A stretch of DNA of 64,000 nt from Lysinibacillus sp. G4S2 (GCF_030348505.1 NZ_JAUCFJ010000002.1:3600001-3664000); one strand, 5' to 3'; positions 26,510-38,815 are shown, counted from the stretch's first letter. The notes: a model not told the origin generated them from the sequence alone. Translations and numbers: made by a program.

Positions 26510-26890
26510 TTCTACGGGCGCGCGGATTTTCGCTTCGCTTCCGCGGGTATTCTTCCCCGGCGCGCGGGTATTTCCTTCGCTTCCGCGGGTATTCTCCATC
26601 GGCGCGCGGGTATTTGCTTTGCTTCCTCGGGTATTCGCTTCGTTTCTGCGGGTATTTTCCCCTGGCGCGCGGGTATTCTCCCTGGGCGCGGATATTCGCT
26701 TCGCTTCCGCGGGTATTCTCCTCCGGCGCGCGGGTATTTCCTTCCCTTCCGCGGGTATTCTCCTCCGGCGCGCGGGTATTCGCTTCGCTTCTGCGGGTAT
26801 TCTTCCCGAGCGCGGATTTTCGCTTCGCTTCCGCGGGTATTCTCCATCGGCCCGCGGGTATTTCCTTCCCTTCCGCGGATATTCTCCTAG
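26510..26890. repeat. GC-rich tandem array, 42 bp (2 x 21 bp) unit
   Basis: Alternating half-units each begin CGCGGGTATT: one continues CGCTTCGCTTC, the other CTCCTCCGGCG. They repeat across about 380 bases with substitutions and small deletions. Composition is far more GC-rich than the flanks. Several frames stay open on both strands because the period is a multiple of three, but none has a ribosome site or known homology. A lone related unit recurs near 57.18 kb. Confidence 0.85.
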
Positions 26891-26934
26891 TTTAATGTTC
26901 AGGTCGGTATAATAAGAGTTTAAAAAAGGGCCTT

Positions 26935-26956
26935 CCAATTAGTCATCACTAATTGG
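26935..26956 (-). terminator. Terminator after sigA
   Basis: CCAATTAGT (26935-26943) pairs with ACTAATTGG (26948-26956). The minus-strand reading continues into a run of six T. Confidence 0.85.
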
Positions 26957-26977
26957 ATAGCCCCAACATGTTTATCT

Positions 26978-28105
26978 TTATTCTAAGAAATCTTTTAAAC
27001 GTTTGCTGCGAGAAGGGTGGCGTAGTTTTCGAAGCGCCTTCGCTTCAATTTGGCGAATACGTTCACGTGTTACACCAAATACTTTCCCTACTTCTTCTAA
27101 TGTACGTGTGCGACCATCATCTAAACCGAAACGTAGGCGAAGAACATTTTCTTCACGGTCAGTTAATGTATCTAACACATCTTCTAGCTGCTCTTTTAAC
27201 AATTCATATGCTGCATGGTCAGATGGAGATTGAGCTTCAGAATCCTCAATAAAGTCTCCTAAATGTGAATCGTCCTCTTCTCCAATTGGTGTTTCTAGAG
27301 ATACTGGTTCTTGCGCAATTTTTAAAATTTCGCGTACTTTTTCAGGTGTTAAATCCATTTCTTCACCAATTTCTTCTGGAGATGGCTCGCGACCTAAGTC
27401 TTGTAATAATTGGCGCTGTACACGAATTAATTTATTAATTGTTTCAACCATATGCACTGGAATACGGATTGTACGTGCTTGGTCTGCAATTGCACGTGTA
27501 ATTGCTTGACGAATCCACCATGTTGCATATGTGGAGAATTTAAAGCCTTTACGGTAGTCAAATTTCTCAACAGCCTTGATAAGCCCCATATTCCCCTCTT
27601 GAATTAAATCAAGGAATAGCATACCACGGCCAACATATCGCTTCGCAATCGATACAACAAGACGTAAGTTTGCTTCTGCTAGGCGTTTACGAGCTTCCTC
27701 GTCACCTTGCTCAATACGCTCCGCTAATGCGATTTCTTGCTCGGCAGAAAGTAAATCAACTCGCCCAATTTCTTTTAAATACATGCGTACAGGGTCATTT
27801 ATTTTAACACCTGGTGGTACACTCAAATCATTTAAATCGAAAGTCTCTTCAGATGCTTCTTCTTTCATTAAGCTTTCTTCTTCAAATTCTTCTTTTCCGA
27901 TAATTTGAATGTCTTTATTCTTTTCAAGATCCTCAGCAAAGTGGAAAATCTCTTCATTCTCCAATTCATAAGGCGCTAGTTTCTCTGAAATTTCTTTCAT
28001 CGAAATTTCACCTTCTGTTTTTGCTTTTTCTTGTAGTATTTTTTTTGCTTCATCTAATGTAATTTCTACTTCTACCTCTTTTGAACGTTCTGACTTGTCC
28101 GCCAT
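26978..28105 (-). CDS. sigA: RNA polymerase primary sigma factor SigA
   Basis: This 375-residue housekeeping sigma-70 has region 1.1 at the N terminus, region 1.2 ([16 protein letters not shown]), region 2 with the -10 contacts ([21 protein letters not shown]), region 3 and region 4 with the -35 helix-turn-helix ([19 protein letters not shown]). The size matches B. subtilis SigA. It follows dnaG by 32 bases, the remnant of the classical macromolecular-synthesis operon. Confidence 0.97.
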   Translation of the reverse strand: MADKSERSKEVEVEITLDEAKKILQEKAKTEGEISMKEISEKLAPYELENEEIFHFAEDLEKNKDIQIIGKEEFEEESLMKEEASEETFDLNDLSVPPGVKINDPVRMYLKEIGRVDLLSAEQEIALAERIEQGDEEARKRLAEANLRLVVSIAKRYVGRGMLFLDLIQEGNMGLIKAVEKFDYRKGFKFSTYATWWIRQAITRAIADQARTIRIPVHMVETINKLIRVQRQLLQDLGREPSPEEIGEEMDLTPEKVREILKIAQEPVSLETPIGEEDDSHLGDFIEDSEAQSPSDHAAYELLKEQLEDVLDTLTDREENVLRLRFGLDDGRTRTLEEVGKVFGVTRERIRQIEAKALRKLRHPSRSKRLKDFLE

Positions 28106-28137
28106 AAACCTTCCTCCTTCTAAACAACCGAATCGGG

Positions 28138-29958
28138 TTAAATCGCCGATAACGATTTTCTTAAATGAATAATCTGTTGGGCGATTTCAAGTGCACGTAC
28201 ATACTCATGCATCTTCTCCGCTTCCTTTGACTCATGCATCTTTTGTTGAATTTCTTGCTCAATTCTATATTTATGCAGCTGACGTATTGAGTCTGTGACC
28301 TCCGCTTCTGCTTGGTCGGGGTCTCGTTCTACTAAAGCCGCTTCCATAACAATTTTTCGTAATTCTGAGTCATCTAATATCTCAACAAAACGCTGATAAT
28401 CAGGATGACCATATTCCTCATAAAATCCTACTAAGCGAACAAAAACTGCCATATAGGCATCTCGTACAAATGGCTCTTTTTGCTCACTACGTAATACCCT
28501 GTCCACTACATCTATATTATGAAGCATATGAGCTAGTAATAAACGTTCGGCACGTTCGGCTGCGTCCATAGGCTTATGTGACTGCGTGACCGGCATCGAA
28601 GGCGCCTGAACAGGCATTTCTACTTTTGTAGAACGTACCTGATTTGCCTCCAGCTTTCGGAACTGAGCATAAATTGCTTCTTCCGAGATATTTGTCTCAT
28701 TCGATAGCTGTCTTATATACAAATCTCGTTCAACCGGTGAGGATCTACCTACCAATTGTTCAAGAACCTCTTGAATATATTGAAGCGTATCATTTTCAAA
28801 TTGAAAGTTCTTATTTCGTCTAGCATGCATCATCATAAAAGCAATATACGCATGAGGATTTTCCAAAATTTGCTCTTTAAATGCTTGTCCACCTAAACTA
28901 CGAATGTATTCATCGGGATCTAGCTTGTCTGGTAACACCGCAATATTGACTTTCATACGTTCCGTTTGGAGTAATTGTGCCGCTCTTTTTGCCGCATCAA
29001 ACCCAGCATTATCACCGTCATAGCAAATCGTAATCTGCTCTACTAAGCGCTTTAGCTTTGTAATATGCTGATTCGTAAGCGAAGTACCCATTGTTGCTAC
29101 GGCATTCGTTACACCAACAGAAGTTGCTGCTAAAACATCCATAAATCCTTCCATCAATACTACTTGACGATTTTTTCTGATTGAGGTTCGTGCTTTATCT
29201 AGGTTATATAGCACTTCACTCTTTTGAAATATTGGTGATTCTGGACTATTTAAATATTTTGCCTCTTCACCAGTCGATGAAAGGATTCGTCCTGAGAAGG
29301 CAATAATCTTTCCATTCTCATCACGAATAGGAAACATAATACGTCCTCTAAAACGATCAAAATAGCGCTCTTCCCCTTCTCGCTTGATGATTAAACCACT
29401 TTCTGCGATTTCTTGTAAGTTATAACCTTTTCTTTCAAGCAATATCGTTAATGCATCAAAGCTTGGAAGAGACCATCCAATGCTATTAGATTCTATAAGT
29501 TCCCTTGTAAATCCTCTTTCTAGCAAATAATTTAAAGGTTCTTCACCATCTTCCGTGTTTAACAGTAAATGATGAAAAAAATCTGCTGCAAAAGCGTGTG
29601 CTTCTTTCATCCTTTCTTCTGCTTTAGATACCTTTTTCGTTACTTCAGGTAAACTAGGCCCAACATCTAAGTGTATGCCAACACGTTCACCAAGTTTCAC
29701 AACTGCGTCAGGAAAAGAAATACCTTCTATATCCATGACAAAAGTAATAGCATTCCCACCTGCACCACAACCAAAGCAATGAAAAATTTGTTTGTCAGAT
29801 GACACAGAAAAAGAAGGCGTTTGTTCTCCATGAAAAGGACAGAGGCCAAACCAATTGCGCCCACGCTTTGTAAGCTGCATGTATTCGCTTATGACATCAA
29901 CAATTTCCGATTGTGTACGAATCTGTTCAATCACTTCTTCTGGAATTTTCCCTGCCAA
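28138..29958 (-). CDS. dnaG: DNA primase DnaG
   Basis: This 606-residue primase makes RNA primers for replication. It has an N-terminal zinc domain (CPFH .. CFGCGAGG), a TOPRIM core with the acidic motif ([13 protein letters not shown] and [15 protein letters not shown]), and a C-terminal helicase-binding domain. The start is TTG 29958 behind GGTGATG, and [13 protein letters not shown] gives the expected N terminus. It sits upstream of sigA as in other Bacillales. Confidence 0.97.
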   Translation of the reverse strand: MAGKIPEEVIEQIRTQSEIVDVISEYMQLTKRGRNWFGLCPFHGEQTPSFSVSSDKQIFHCFGCGAGGNAITFVMDIEGISFPDAVVKLGERVGIHLDVGPSLPEVTKKVSKAEERMKEAHAFAADFFHHLLLNTEDGEEPLNYLLERGFTRELIESNSIGWSLPSFDALTILLERKGYNLQEIAESGLIIKREGEERYFDRFRGRIMFPIRDENGKIIAFSGRILSSTGEEAKYLNSPESPIFQKSEVLYNLDKARTSIRKNRQVVLMEGFMDVLAATSVGVTNAVATMGTSLTNQHITKLKRLVEQITICYDGDNAGFDAAKRAAQLLQTERMKVNIAVLPDKLDPDEYIRSLGGQAFKEQILENPHAYIAFMMMHARRNKNFQFENDTLQYIQEVLEQLVGRSSPVERDLYIRQLSNETNISEEAIYAQFRKLEANQVRSTKVEMPVQAPSMPVTQSHKPMDAAERAERLLLAHMLHNIDVVDRVLRSEQKEPFVRDAYMAVFVRLVGFYEEYGHPDYQRFVEILDDSELRKIVMEAALVERDPDQAEAEVTDSIRQLHKYRIEQEIQQKMHESKEAEKMHEYVRALEIAQQIIHLRKSLSAI

Positions 29959-30130
29959 ATCATCACCATCTTTAAATTACGTACTAAAACACAATTCGCT
30001 ATCCGATTTAAAAATCCTTTATTTCTCGACAAAAAAATAGGATTTTTCTCTTTATAAATATTTTTACCACAATTTTATTATTATAAAACATAAATTAGTT
30101 TTTATCTATACTATTTTCAAAACCGACTCA

Positions 30131-30160
30131 AAAAAACCGCCTCTTACAACCGAGGTGGTT
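30131..30160 (-). terminator. Terminator after ppsR
   Basis: AACCGCCTC and GAGGTGGTT form the stem, and AAAAAA at 30131-30136 gives the T-run on the minus strand. Confidence 0.85.
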
Positions 30161-30176
30161 TATCGACATTCATTTC

Positions 30177-30989
30177 TTATTTACAGGTCGAGATATACTC
30201 AATAATAACATTTGCTGTTTCTTCTACAGCCTTGTTTGTTACATCAATAACCTTACAACCAATTTTACCGACAATTTTTTCAAAATGCTGGATTTCTTCT
30301 AATATACGCTTATGTTGCGCATAAATCGCATCGTCATTCAATCCAAGGGTCATTAATCTTTCTTTTCTAATTGAGTTTAATTTATCAGGAGAAATAATTA
30401 AACCGAAACATTTTTTTGGGTCAATCTTCAATAATTCTTCAGGTGGCTCTACTTCTGGTACTAAAGGTACATTCGCCACCTTATAACGTTTATGTGCTAA
30501 ATATTGTGATAACGGTGTTTTAGAGGTACGAGAAACCCCAACGAGCACTATATCAGCCTGTAATAGACCACGTGGATCTCTACCATCATCATATTTTACT
30601 GCAAATTCAATAGCCTCAATTTTTTTAAAGTAATCATCATCTAGTTTATGAACGATTCCTGGTGCTTCTAGTGGAATCTCTTCCATAAATGTTGCCATTG
30701 TTTTTAAAGCAGGTCCTAAAATATCAATTGCATGTACCTTTTCTTGTTCACACAGTTCATGTAATAACGATCGCATCTCCTGTCGTACAAGCGTGTACAC
30801 AATAACTGCCTGTTGTTTCTCCGCAAGACAAACAATTTTTCGGATGAGCTCCTCTGATTGAATATGAGGAAAACGCCGAATCACCGTGTTTTCCAAACCA
30901 GGTCGAAACTGGCTAATAACTGCTTTTGCTACTTGATCACCTGTTTCACCGACTGAATCAGATACAACAAAAACGCGTAGTCTTTTCAT
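30177..30989 (-). CDS. ppsR: Pyruvate, phosphate dikinase / PEP synthase regulatory protein
   Basis: This 270-residue DUF299-family bifunctional ADP-dependent kinase/Pi-dependent phosphorylase controls PPDK or PEP synthase. Motifs: [46 protein letters not shown] with the P-loop-like GVSRTSKT, and YVAN-like VANVPLVP. The start is ATG 30989 behind GAAGGAGAAC, with the frame open further upstream. It partners ccpN as yqfL does in B. subtilis, linking it to gluconeogenic control. Confidence 0.93.
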   Translation of the reverse strand: MKRLRVFVVSDSVGETGDQVAKAVISQFRPGLENTVIRRFPHIQSEELIRKIVCLAEKQQAVIVYTLVRQEMRSLLHELCEQEKVHAIDILGPALKTMATFMEEIPLEAPGIVHKLDDDYFKKIEAIEFAVKYDDGRDPRGLLQADIVLVGVSRTSKTPLSQYLAHKRYKVANVPLVPEVEPPEELLKIDPKKCFGLIISPDKLNSIRKERLMTLGLNDDAIYAQHKRILEEIQHFEKIVGKIGCKVIDVTNKAVEETANVIIEYISTCK

Positions 30990-31008
30990 ACTGTTCTCCT
31001 TCAAGTAT

Positions 31009-31641
31009 TTAGACATTCTGTGCAAGTGATAAGAAAGCTCGTGTAATCGTCGTTTTTGTAAGACGACCGACGATTGTCAATCCGCCTTCCTGAGGCTCTA
31101 CTACTGGTAACGAATCAACTTCTCGTTCAATTAGTTTATTCGCTGCGACAACTAAAGAATCTGATCTCTCACAGTACGAAATATTTGGCATACGTGTCAT
31201 GATGATATGTACAGGGATTTTATTTAAATCCTGAGTACCAATACTTGTACGTAGTAAATCCTTGCGAGATAGTACCCCTGTCAAAAACTCATTCTTATCC
31301 ACGACAAAGAGTGTTCCAACATCCTCTGAAAACATGAAGCAAATCGCATCATAAACAGTCATTGTTTCTGGTACTACAACAGGTCCTGAATGAAAATCTT
31401 TCACCTTTAAATTGTTAATACTATCCGTCAATGTAGCGGATGTTTTTTTACCTGAATAGAAATAGCCAACACGTGGTCTAGCATCTAAAAAGCCCGCCAT
31501 TGTGAGTATAGCTAAATCTGGTCTTAAAGTCGCTCTTGTCAGACTGAGACGTTCTGCAATATGTTCGCCTGTGATCGGGCCGTTTTCTTTCACAATTTGT
31601 AAAATGTCTTCCTGACGTTTATTGAGTTCGATTGGACTCAC
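31009..31641 (-). CDS. ccpN: Gluconeogenesis repressor CcpN
   Basis: This 210-residue transcription factor has an N-terminal winged helix ([42 protein letters not shown] is the helical core) followed by two CBS motifs that bind nucleotides ([24 protein letters not shown] and [25 protein letters not shown]). In B. subtilis CcpN represses gapB and pckA during growth on glucose. The start is GTG 31641, close behind GAGGCG. It is divergent from the glyQS leader. Confidence 0.92.
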   Translation of the reverse strand: MSPIELNKRQEDILQIVKENGPITGEHIAERLSLTRATLRPDLAILTMAGFLDARPRVGYFYSGKKTSATLTDSINNLKVKDFHSGPVVVPETMTVYDAICFMFSEDVGTLFVVDKNEFLTGVLSRKDLLRTSIGTQDLNKIPVHIIMTRMPNISYCERSDSLVVAANKLIEREVDSLPVVEPQEGGLTIVGRLTKTTITRAFLSLAQNV

Positions 31642-31699
31642 CGCCTCAAATCTAATAGTGTTATACTTATGCTCAATTATTATATACTATTTTAATAAT

Positions 31700-31992
31700 T
31701 ATTGCGAAGAAAAGAACTACATGCTACAATATTGACACATACGCTTGCTCTAGTTGTATTTTCGAGCGATTTGCGTTATACAGGCGATGACGGGAAAAAA
31801 AGTATCTGTTCCATTTTAAAGCGAGTAGAAGATGGTGAAAGTCTACGTAGTAACAGAGAAAAGGCACTCCTTGAGCTAACTTTTTGAAAAGAGGTTTTAA
31901 ACATCACGTTTAAAACAATCAGGGTGGAACCGCGGGTTTTAGCACTCGTCCCTGGGCATTTATTGTGCCCGGAGACGGGTGCTATTTTTAAT
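31700..31992 (+). promoter_or_regulatory. Glycine T-box leader of glyQS
   Basis: A canonical T-box, AGGGTGGAACCGCG, lies at 31921-31934, followed by a terminator AGCACTCGTC (31941-31950) / GACGGGTGCT (31974-31983) with ATTTTTA. Stem I contains GATGACGGGAAAA and AAAGTA-like bulge features. The specifier is read as GGC at 31863-31865 within AAAGGCACTCCTTGAGC, the position and context of the well-known B. subtilis glyQS leader. Uncharged tRNA-Gly would favour the antiterminator. The small open frame here is not a gene. Confidence 0.94.
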
Positions 31993-32080
31993 TTAGTTCT
32001 TACTAAATTAAGAAATATCTCTGGCGAATTTGTTGATCAGTTTTATTAATTCGCTGAAAACTATGAAGGAGGCTATTTTT

Positions 32081-33466
32081 ATGGCTAACAAATCAATGGA
32101 AACAATCGTATCATTAGCAAAGCATCGCGGCTTTGTCTTCCCTGGTTCTGAAATCTATGGAGGCTTAGCAAACACTTGGGATTACGGTCCACTAGGTGTT
32201 GAATTAAAAAACAATGTTAAAAAAGCATGGTGGCAAAAATTTGTCCAAGAATCAGAGCACAATGTTGGTATAGATGCTGCCATTTTAATGAACCCAAAAG
32301 CTTGGGTGGCTTCTGGTCACGTTGGTAACTTTAATGACCCAATGGTTGATTGTAAAGCATGTAAAGCGCGCCATCGTGCTGATAAAATCATCGAAGACGC
32401 TGCGCTAGCTAAAGGCGATGAAATCATTGTCGATGGTATGACATTTGACCAAATGAAAGAAACGATGGTTAAGTATGACGTAGTTTGCCCAGATTGTGGT
32501 AAAGCTGATTTTACAGATATTCGTCAATTCAATTTAATGTTTAAAACATTCCAAGGTGTAACTGAATCTTCTACTAATGAAATTTATTTACGCCCAGAAA
32601 CTGCACAAGGTATTTTCGTAAACTTCAAAAACGTACAACGCTCTATGCGTAAACGTACACCATTCGGTATTGCTCAAATCGGTAAATCATTCCGTAACGA
32701 AATTACTCCAGGTAACTTCACATTCCGTACGCGTGAATTTGAACAAATGGAGCTTGAATTTTTCTGCAAGCCAGGTGAAGATCTTGAATGGCACGCATAC
32801 TGGAAAGAATTTTGTAAAAACTGGTTGTTAAACTTAGGAATGAAAGAAGAGTCTATGCGTCTTCGCGATCATGAGGAAGATGAATTGTCTCACTATTCAA
32901 ATGCTACAACTGATATCGAATTTAAATTCCCATTCGGTTGGGGCGAACTTTGGGGCGTAGCGGATCGCACAGATTACGATTTAAAACAGCATATGGAGCA
33001 TTCTGGTGAAGATTTCACTTACATCGATCCAGTATCGAACGAACGTTATGTTCCATATTGCATCGAGCCATCTTTAGGTGCAGACCGTGTAACATTAGCA
33101 TTCCTTTGCGATGCTTATGACGAAGAAGAGCTTGAAGGCGATGATAAACGTACAGTTTTACGCTTCCACCCTGCTCTAGCACCATTTAAAGCTGCAGTCC
33201 TACCACTTTCTAAAAAGCTTTCAGATGAGGCTACTGATGTTTGGGCAGAGCTTCGCAAAGCATTCCCAGTTGACTTTGACGAGTCACAATCAATCGGTAA
33301 ACGTTATCGTCGACAAGATGAAATCGGTACACCATTCTGTATCACATACGACTTCGACTCAAAAGAGGATGGTCAAGTAACAGTACGTCATCGTGATTCA
33401 ATGTCTCAAGTGCGTATGCCTATTACAGAAGTTAAAGCATACATTGAAAAACACCTTCAATTCTAA
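32081..33466 (+). CDS. glyQS: Glycyl-tRNA synthetase, single-chain class II (alpha2)
   Basis: This 461-residue homodimeric glycyl-tRNA synthetase attaches Gly to tRNA-Gly. Motif 1 region [20 protein letters not shown], an internal CKACKARH .. CPDCGKADF zinc-like insert, motif 2 ([25 protein letters not shown]) and motif 3 ([13 protein letters not shown]) are visible. It replaces the two-subunit GlyQ/GlyS enzyme of B. subtilis at the same recO-ccpN locus. The start is ATG 32081 behind GAAGGAGG; an earlier in-frame TTG is unsupported. Regulated by the T-box above. Confidence 0.96.
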   Translation: MANKSMETIVSLAKHRGFVFPGSEIYGGLANTWDYGPLGVELKNNVKKAWWQKFVQESEHNVGIDAAILMNPKAWVASGHVGNFNDPMVDCKACKARHRADKIIEDAALAKGDEIIVDGMTFDQMKETMVKYDVVCPDCGKADFTDIRQFNLMFKTFQGVTESSTNEIYLRPETAQGIFVNFKNVQRSMRKRTPFGIAQIGKSFRNEITPGNFTFRTREFEQMELEFFCKPGEDLEWHAYWKEFCKNWLLNLGMKEESMRLRDHEEDELSHYSNATTDIEFKFPFGWGELWGVADRTDYDLKQHMEHSGEDFTYIDPVSNERYVPYCIEPSLGADRVTLAFLCDAYDEEELEGDDKRTVLRFHPALAPFKAAVLPLSKKLSDEATDVWAELRKAFPVDFDESQSIGKRYRRQDEIGTPFCITYDFDSKEDGQVTVRHRDSMSQVRMPITEVKAYIEKHLQF

Positions 33467-33486
33467 TTTAATACGTATATATGGAG

Positions 33487-33513
33487 GGAGTCGCTTATCA
33501 TGCGACTCCTCTT
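33487..33513 (+). terminator. Terminator after glyQS
   Basis: GGAGTCGC (33487-33494) pairs with GCGACTCC (33502-33509), followed by TCTTT. Confidence 0.8.
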
Positions 33514-33522
33514 TAAATGCAC

Positions 33523-33616
33523 GCCGCTTCGCTTTTGCACATAAAACACCTTTGTTCCAAGCAACTCATCAGATTTTCCCAGTCGGAACGGAGATCAACC
33601 CCACATTATAGTGATA
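33523..33616 (-). repeat. MITE-like element fragment, copy 8
   Basis: Reverse orientation: GCCGCTTCGCTTTTGCAC, CAACTCATCAGA, then CCCAGTCGGAACGGAGATCA and ATTATAGTGATAG. The far arm is missing. Confidence 0.65.
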
Positions 33617-33779
33617 GCTAATTTTTTACAGGATAGTATTCCCTCTATTCTCACCTTCATCTTTTTGATATAAATAAAGTATTATAGTTAATCTTTAAAT
33701 AACAACAATTCACTACAATTCCAATCTATTAACATTCAATCTCCCAGCATCAATACTAAAATCTGTTCCAGACAAAAAA

Positions 33780-33905
33780 GTATTGTGACTATAAAAACAT
33801 ATGGAGAGACGAGTGCCCCTGTTTTTGCGATCCCATAGGTATAAGTGACAAGGAGGCTCAGGTCTCCCTCACTGAAAGCATCCTTACGTAACAGAAAGTG
33901 CAGTT
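33780..33905 (+). ncRNA. Possible structured leader before the SLH gene
   Basis: The stretch has irregular pairing typical of structured RNA, for example AGTGACAAGGAG opposite CTCCCTCACT, and GAGACGAGTGC upstream. No known riboswitch consensus is recognised. The whole gap 33467-34018 otherwise contains only the terminator and repeat fragment above. Confidence 0.3.
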
Positions 33906-34018
33906 AAATACATATTTTGGTGAAGAGTCAACGTCTGGAAGTTTGAAATTGTAAATGGTAGGATTATAGCAAAAGGCAATACTATAAAATTTTTTTGACT
34001 AACTTTGGAGGAAATAAT

Positions 34019-35437
34019 TTGAAGAATCATCGTTTTTATCAAATCGCAATGGCCTCAGCACTAGTAACAAGTGCTATTGTAATTGCACCCTCGGCAACTG
34101 CTGCATCAGTATTCCCCGATGTAAATGCATCAACAGAGGAAGGTAAGGCTATTATTAACTTAGCCGGACGTGGCATTATTTCAGGCTACCCAGATGGCAC
34201 ATTTAAACCTGCTAATCTAATTACTCGTTCACAAGCGGCAAAAATTTTGGCCGGAATTTTAAAGCTCGATACGGTTCATGTAAAAAACCCTAATTTTAAG
34301 GATATAAAACCTGGCGATGAAAACTATGGTGCGATCGCTGCTTTAGCAAATGCAGGCATTATTAGTGGCTCCAATGGCTATTTCTACCCAACTAAAAATA
34401 TTACACGTGGACAAATGTCAAAAATGATTGTGAAAGGTTTTCATTTACCAATCACAAATGGCGTTGACATTCCTTTCAATGATGTCAAGGCAGGCAGTGA
34501 ATACGAACCCTATATAAAAACACTATTTGCCAACAGCATAACAAAAGGTACAACTCCTACTACCTTTGGACCGCAAAGTAATGTAAAACGCTCCCAGTTA
34601 GCATCGTTTGTTGTACGTGCTGAAAATGCTCAAGGTAACTCTACCGTTTATGCTAGTCAATTTAATCAAGACTATATCTTCGCTTCTTATGGCGGCATTA
34701 AGCCTGCAGAGGATATTTTTACCTGGGATGAAGATGAAGAAGATTATCTGACGGAATCCATTACAATTAAACCACTAAAAGAAGGCACAGGAAAATTAGT
34801 AATTACGGGCTTTGAGGAAGATACTCAAGATTTAAAAGATTTCTTTTACTTAGTACATGTGAAAAATGTAAATGGAAAGCTGCAAACAACACTTCAAGAA
34901 GTGAATGAAGGGGATTATGTAGAAAACTTACCGCTCAACTTATCAGAAAGCGGTTTAAACTTTGTCCCTACAGAGGTAAGTATTCAAACAGCAGATGGTC
35001 AAGCCTTATCTCCTGAATTGTATAATTTTAAATCAACTAATAAAACAGCTACACTTTCTATCTATAAAAATGGGCAATATACGCTAACATTCAGTAATGG
35101 TACACAACAACAAACGATGGTAGCTGATGTCGATACGTATGATTTCGTGCGCAGTATTGATTTGTACCAAATTACAGATGAGTTAGCGTTTTCAAATGAG
35201 GATCTATCGTTCGAGCCAACAAGTGTTGCTTTAGAAAAGTTAAATTTTGAGCCAGCAGCTGTGAAAGCTTCGATAAAGGAAAACAAAGTAAATGTTACAC
35301 CACTAGCAGAAGGCACTTCTATTTTACATATTACAGGTAAAAATGGTGAAACTGCATACCTATATATTGAATTTCTAAAAATCGCTAATAAATGGGCTAC
35401 TTCTTACGAATTTATGGATGATCAAGAAGAATTTTAA
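34019..35437 (+). CDS. S-layer homology (SLH) domain surface protein
   Basis: This 472-residue exported protein has a signal peptide (FYQIAMASALVTSAIVIAPS, cleavage near ATAA-S) and three SLH repeats: FPDVNAS .. GYPDGTFKPANLITRSQAA, FKDIKPGD .. GYFYPTKNITRGQMSK, and FNDVKAGS .. TTFGPQSNVKRSQLAS (residues ~30-205). These bind pyruvylated cell-wall polymer. The C-terminal 265 residues contain Ig-like beta segments and long acidic stretches and have no recognised enzyme motif. The start is TTG 34019 behind GGAGGAAAT. Likely a cell-wall anchored structural or adhesion protein. Confidence 0.88.
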   Translation: MKNHRFYQIAMASALVTSAIVIAPSATAASVFPDVNASTEEGKAIINLAGRGIISGYPDGTFKPANLITRSQAAKILAGILKLDTVHVKNPNFKDIKPGDENYGAIAALANAGIISGSNGYFYPTKNITRGQMSKMIVKGFHLPITNGVDIPFNDVKAGSEYEPYIKTLFANSITKGTTPTTFGPQSNVKRSQLASFVVRAENAQGNSTVYASQFNQDYIFASYGGIKPAEDIFTWDEDEEDYLTESITIKPLKEGTGKLVITGFEEDTQDLKDFFYLVHVKNVNGKLQTTLQEVNEGDYVENLPLNLSESGLNFVPTEVSIQTADGQALSPELYNFKSTNKTATLSIYKNGQYTLTFSNGTQQQTMVADVDTYDFVRSIDLYQITDELAFSNEDLSFEPTSVALEKLNFEPAAVKASIKENKVNVTPLAEGTSILHITGKNGETAYLYIEFLKIANKWATSYEFMDDQEEF

Positions 35438-35460
35438 AGTAAAATGCCAGAAGATCAATG

Positions 35461-36255
35461 TTAATGGTCTTCTGGCGTTTTTTCTTGATCGGCACTTGTT
35501 CTTAACTGTAATTCAGGCGTTCTCTCAAGCTGCTCGATAAATTTTTTAGTCTTAAAACGAATTCCTGTTTGCTCTTCATAAATTGTTGAAATTATTTTTT
35601 TTATAAAATACTTTGTTTCTTTTTTTAATTCTAATTTCCCAATCTGGTCAATCGGTACAGTATAGAACATTCGAATAAGCTTAAGCTGAGTCGGTGTCAA
35701 TCGAATGATATAGGGATCATGATGATAACAGCGATGACATAAAAAGCCTCCCTGTGTAAAGGAAAATGCAAATTCACCATCGACTGAACCACAAGTAGCA
35801 CACGCATGTAATATAGGCTGCACTCCTGTATAGGGGAGCATTTTCCATTCTACGAATAATGTAATAGCCTCTGGGTCATAACCTTCCTCAATTGCTTGTA
35901 ATGCTTGTAGGAGCACATCGAATGCAAATGGCTCAGCTTTTCCTTCTTCTACTACACGTTCGACAAGTTCCATTATATAACTTGCATATGCCGTTGCCAT
36001 GATATCCTCACGAATATGGCGCATTGAATTAAGATGCTCACCTTGTTGCATTGTCCCCATACCAGTATGATGCTGTACCATAAACATGCCATACGTGAAC
36101 GGCTGTGTCACAGATGCTAATCTACTGGAAGGCTTCTTGGCACCTCGAGCCATCGTAGCAACCTTCCCTGCTTCTTTAGTTAATAATGTGACAATTTTAT
36201 TTGATTCCCCATAAGCTCGTACCTTTAGGACAATTCCTTCCCATTTATAAAGCAC
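35461..36255 (-). CDS. recO: DNA repair protein RecO
   Basis: This 264-residue RecO has an N-terminal OB fold (YKWEGIVLKVRAYGESNKIVTLLTKEAGKVATMARGAKKPSS is the diagnostic start), a helical middle and the Cys4 zinc element CATCG .. LCHRC. It loads RecA onto SSB-coated ssDNA with RecR. The start is GTG behind AGGAGGAGG. It is followed by era in the usual order, but the repeat-bearing gap 36256-36510 separates them. Confidence 0.95.
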   Translation of the reverse strand: MLYKWEGIVLKVRAYGESNKIVTLLTKEAGKVATMARGAKKPSSRLASVTQPFTYGMFMVQHHTGMGTMQQGEHLNSMRHIREDIMATAYASYIMELVERVVEEGKAEPFAFDVLLQALQAIEEGYDPEAITLFVEWKMLPYTGVQPILHACATCGSVDGEFAFSFTQGGFLCHRCYHHDPYIIRLTPTQLKLIRMFYTVPIDQIGKLELKKETKYFIKKIISTIYEEQTGIRFKTKKFIEQLERTPELQLRTSADQEKTPEDH

Positions 36256-36384
36256 TAGTCCTCCTCCTTTCTACAAGCTTCGCATGAAAATAGAGCTCTC
36301 CAATAAATTATTGGACAGCTCCATTTAAAACTACAGCGACAAATAGGAATGCTGTAAAGTTGTTTCGAACATGATGTTGGTCAC

Positions 36385-36510
36385 TCAGTAGTGCGTTGTT
36401 GTTGTTGTTGCTGTCGCTTCGCTTTCGCACAGTTAAATTGCCACAGGACGTGGCGTTTTTAGACTGAGTTCCTCTATTTCAGCGGATGTTTGGACACCCG
36501 CTGAAAGAAG

Positions 36511-36512
<2 letters not shown>
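36385..36512. repeat. Repeat fragments between era and recO
   Basis: GTTGCTGTCGCTTCGCTTTCGCACAG here is one isolated unit of the 37-bp repeat. It is followed by a second-family end, AGCGGATGTTTGGACACCCGCTGAAAGAAGTTA (36480-36512), abutting the era stop. AGCGG and CCGCT form a small hairpin. Confidence 0.6.
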
Positions 36513-37840
<1,328 letters not shown>

Positions 37841-37846
37841 CTACTT

Positions 37847-37935
37847 AATCAATTTCACCTTGGCGTAATTGCGTCCGGATTTTGAGTTGTGTCCGCACAA
37901 TTCAAAATCCGTGACATCCGCCTGAGTGAAGATAA
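37847..37935. repeat. Second dispersed repeat family, diverged copy c
   Basis: CACCTTGGCGTAATTGCGTCCGG is followed by GGATTTTGAGTTGTG / CACAATTCAAAATCC, which form a 12-15 bp stem, then GTGACATCCGCCTGAG. It lies between dgkA and cdd. Confidence 0.55.
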
Positions 37936-37990
37936 AATATTTCCCCAGCACAATCGCAATTACTCTATACCGATTAATGAATTTATTAAG

Positions 37991-38341
37991 TTAAAACCAT
38001 TTCGGTATAAAGATGAGTAATCCGATTATAGCACTGAATATCGCAAATACAAGCACTGCACCCGCTGCAAGATCTTTAGCTTGTTTAGCAAGTGGGTGTA
38101 TTTTTGGCGAAGCTAAATCCACTACTCGCTCAATTGCAGTATTAACTATTTCAAGCGCAAACATTAGTGCTATTAATAGTAGCACAATATACCACTCCAC
38201 ACGTGATAAACCTGTAAAATAGCCAGCAATTAAAACAATTCCTGCACTTAGCAAGTGAGACTTAAAGTTTTGCTCTTTACAGGCTAAAACGATACCTTCA
38301 AAGGCATAACCAAAAGATCGGATATATTTGCGAACATTCAT
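37991..38341 (-). CDS. dgkA: Diacylglycerol/undecaprenol kinase DgkA
   Basis: This 116-residue membrane kinase has the small DgkA signature FALEIVNTAIERVVDL between membrane helices two and three, and an N-terminal FGYAFEGI segment. In Gram-positive bacteria it phosphorylates undecaprenol. It overlaps the ybeY stop by a base or two, so the two are translationally coupled. Confidence 0.93.
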   Translation of the reverse strand: MNVRKYIRSFGYAFEGIVLACKEQNFKSHLLSAGIVLIAGYFTGLSRVEWYIVLLLIALMFALEIVNTAIERVVDLASPKIHPLAKQAKDLAAGAVLVFAIFSAIIGLLIFIPKWF

Positions 38342-38815
38342 TTAATCTCGTCCTAAGCCAAAAGACTGTAAAATTTCATCCTGCTTACCGAACATAACTT
38401 TTTCATCTTCTGGTACCATATGATCATAGCCAAGTAGATGTAAAAAACCATGAACCGCTAAAAAGCCTAATTCTCGTTCAAAAGTATGCCCATATTCCTC
38501 TGCTTGTTCTTTTGTACGATCCGTCGAAATAATAATATCTCCTAAAACACGAGGCATCCCTTCAAATGTTACTTCCATTTCTCCTTCACCTAATTCCTCC
38601 AGAGCAAATGAGATAACATCTGTAGGTTGATCCTTGTCACGATATTCTCGGTTTATTTCTTGAATCGCTTCATTTGTAACAAACGTCACCGACACTTCTG
38701 TTTCTGGCTCAATATCTTCTATTTTTGCAGCATGCTGTAAAAGCTTTCCAACAAGCTCCATATGCTCCGCAGTTACTTCATTTGTTTCATCTGTAAAATC
38801 AATTGTTAAAATCAT
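38342..38815 (-). CDS. ybeY: Endoribonuclease YbeY
   Basis: This 157-residue UPF0054 zinc RNase for 16S rRNA maturation carries the His triad [11 protein letters not shown] and the preceding Arg-bearing [18 protein letters not shown]. The ATGA overlap with the pgpH stop indicates coupling. Confidence 0.96.
   Translation of the reverse strand: MILTIDFTDETNEVTAEHMELVGKLLQHAAKIEDIEPETEVSVTFVTNEAIQEINREYRDKDQPTDVISFALEELGEGEMEVTFEGMPRVLGDIIISTDRTKEQAEEYGHTFERELGFLAVHGFLHLLGYDHMVPEDEKVMFGKQDEILQSFGLGRD

Noticed and set aside
26453..26938. Overlapping frames on both strands (93-153 codons) rich in Arg/Pro/Gly
   Set aside because: They are produced by the GC-rich 42-bp array. Openness in both strands at once is explained by the period being a multiple of three.
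31702..31887. 61-codon plus-strand frame before glyQS
   Set aside because: It lies within stem I of the glycine T-box leader and has no ribosome site.
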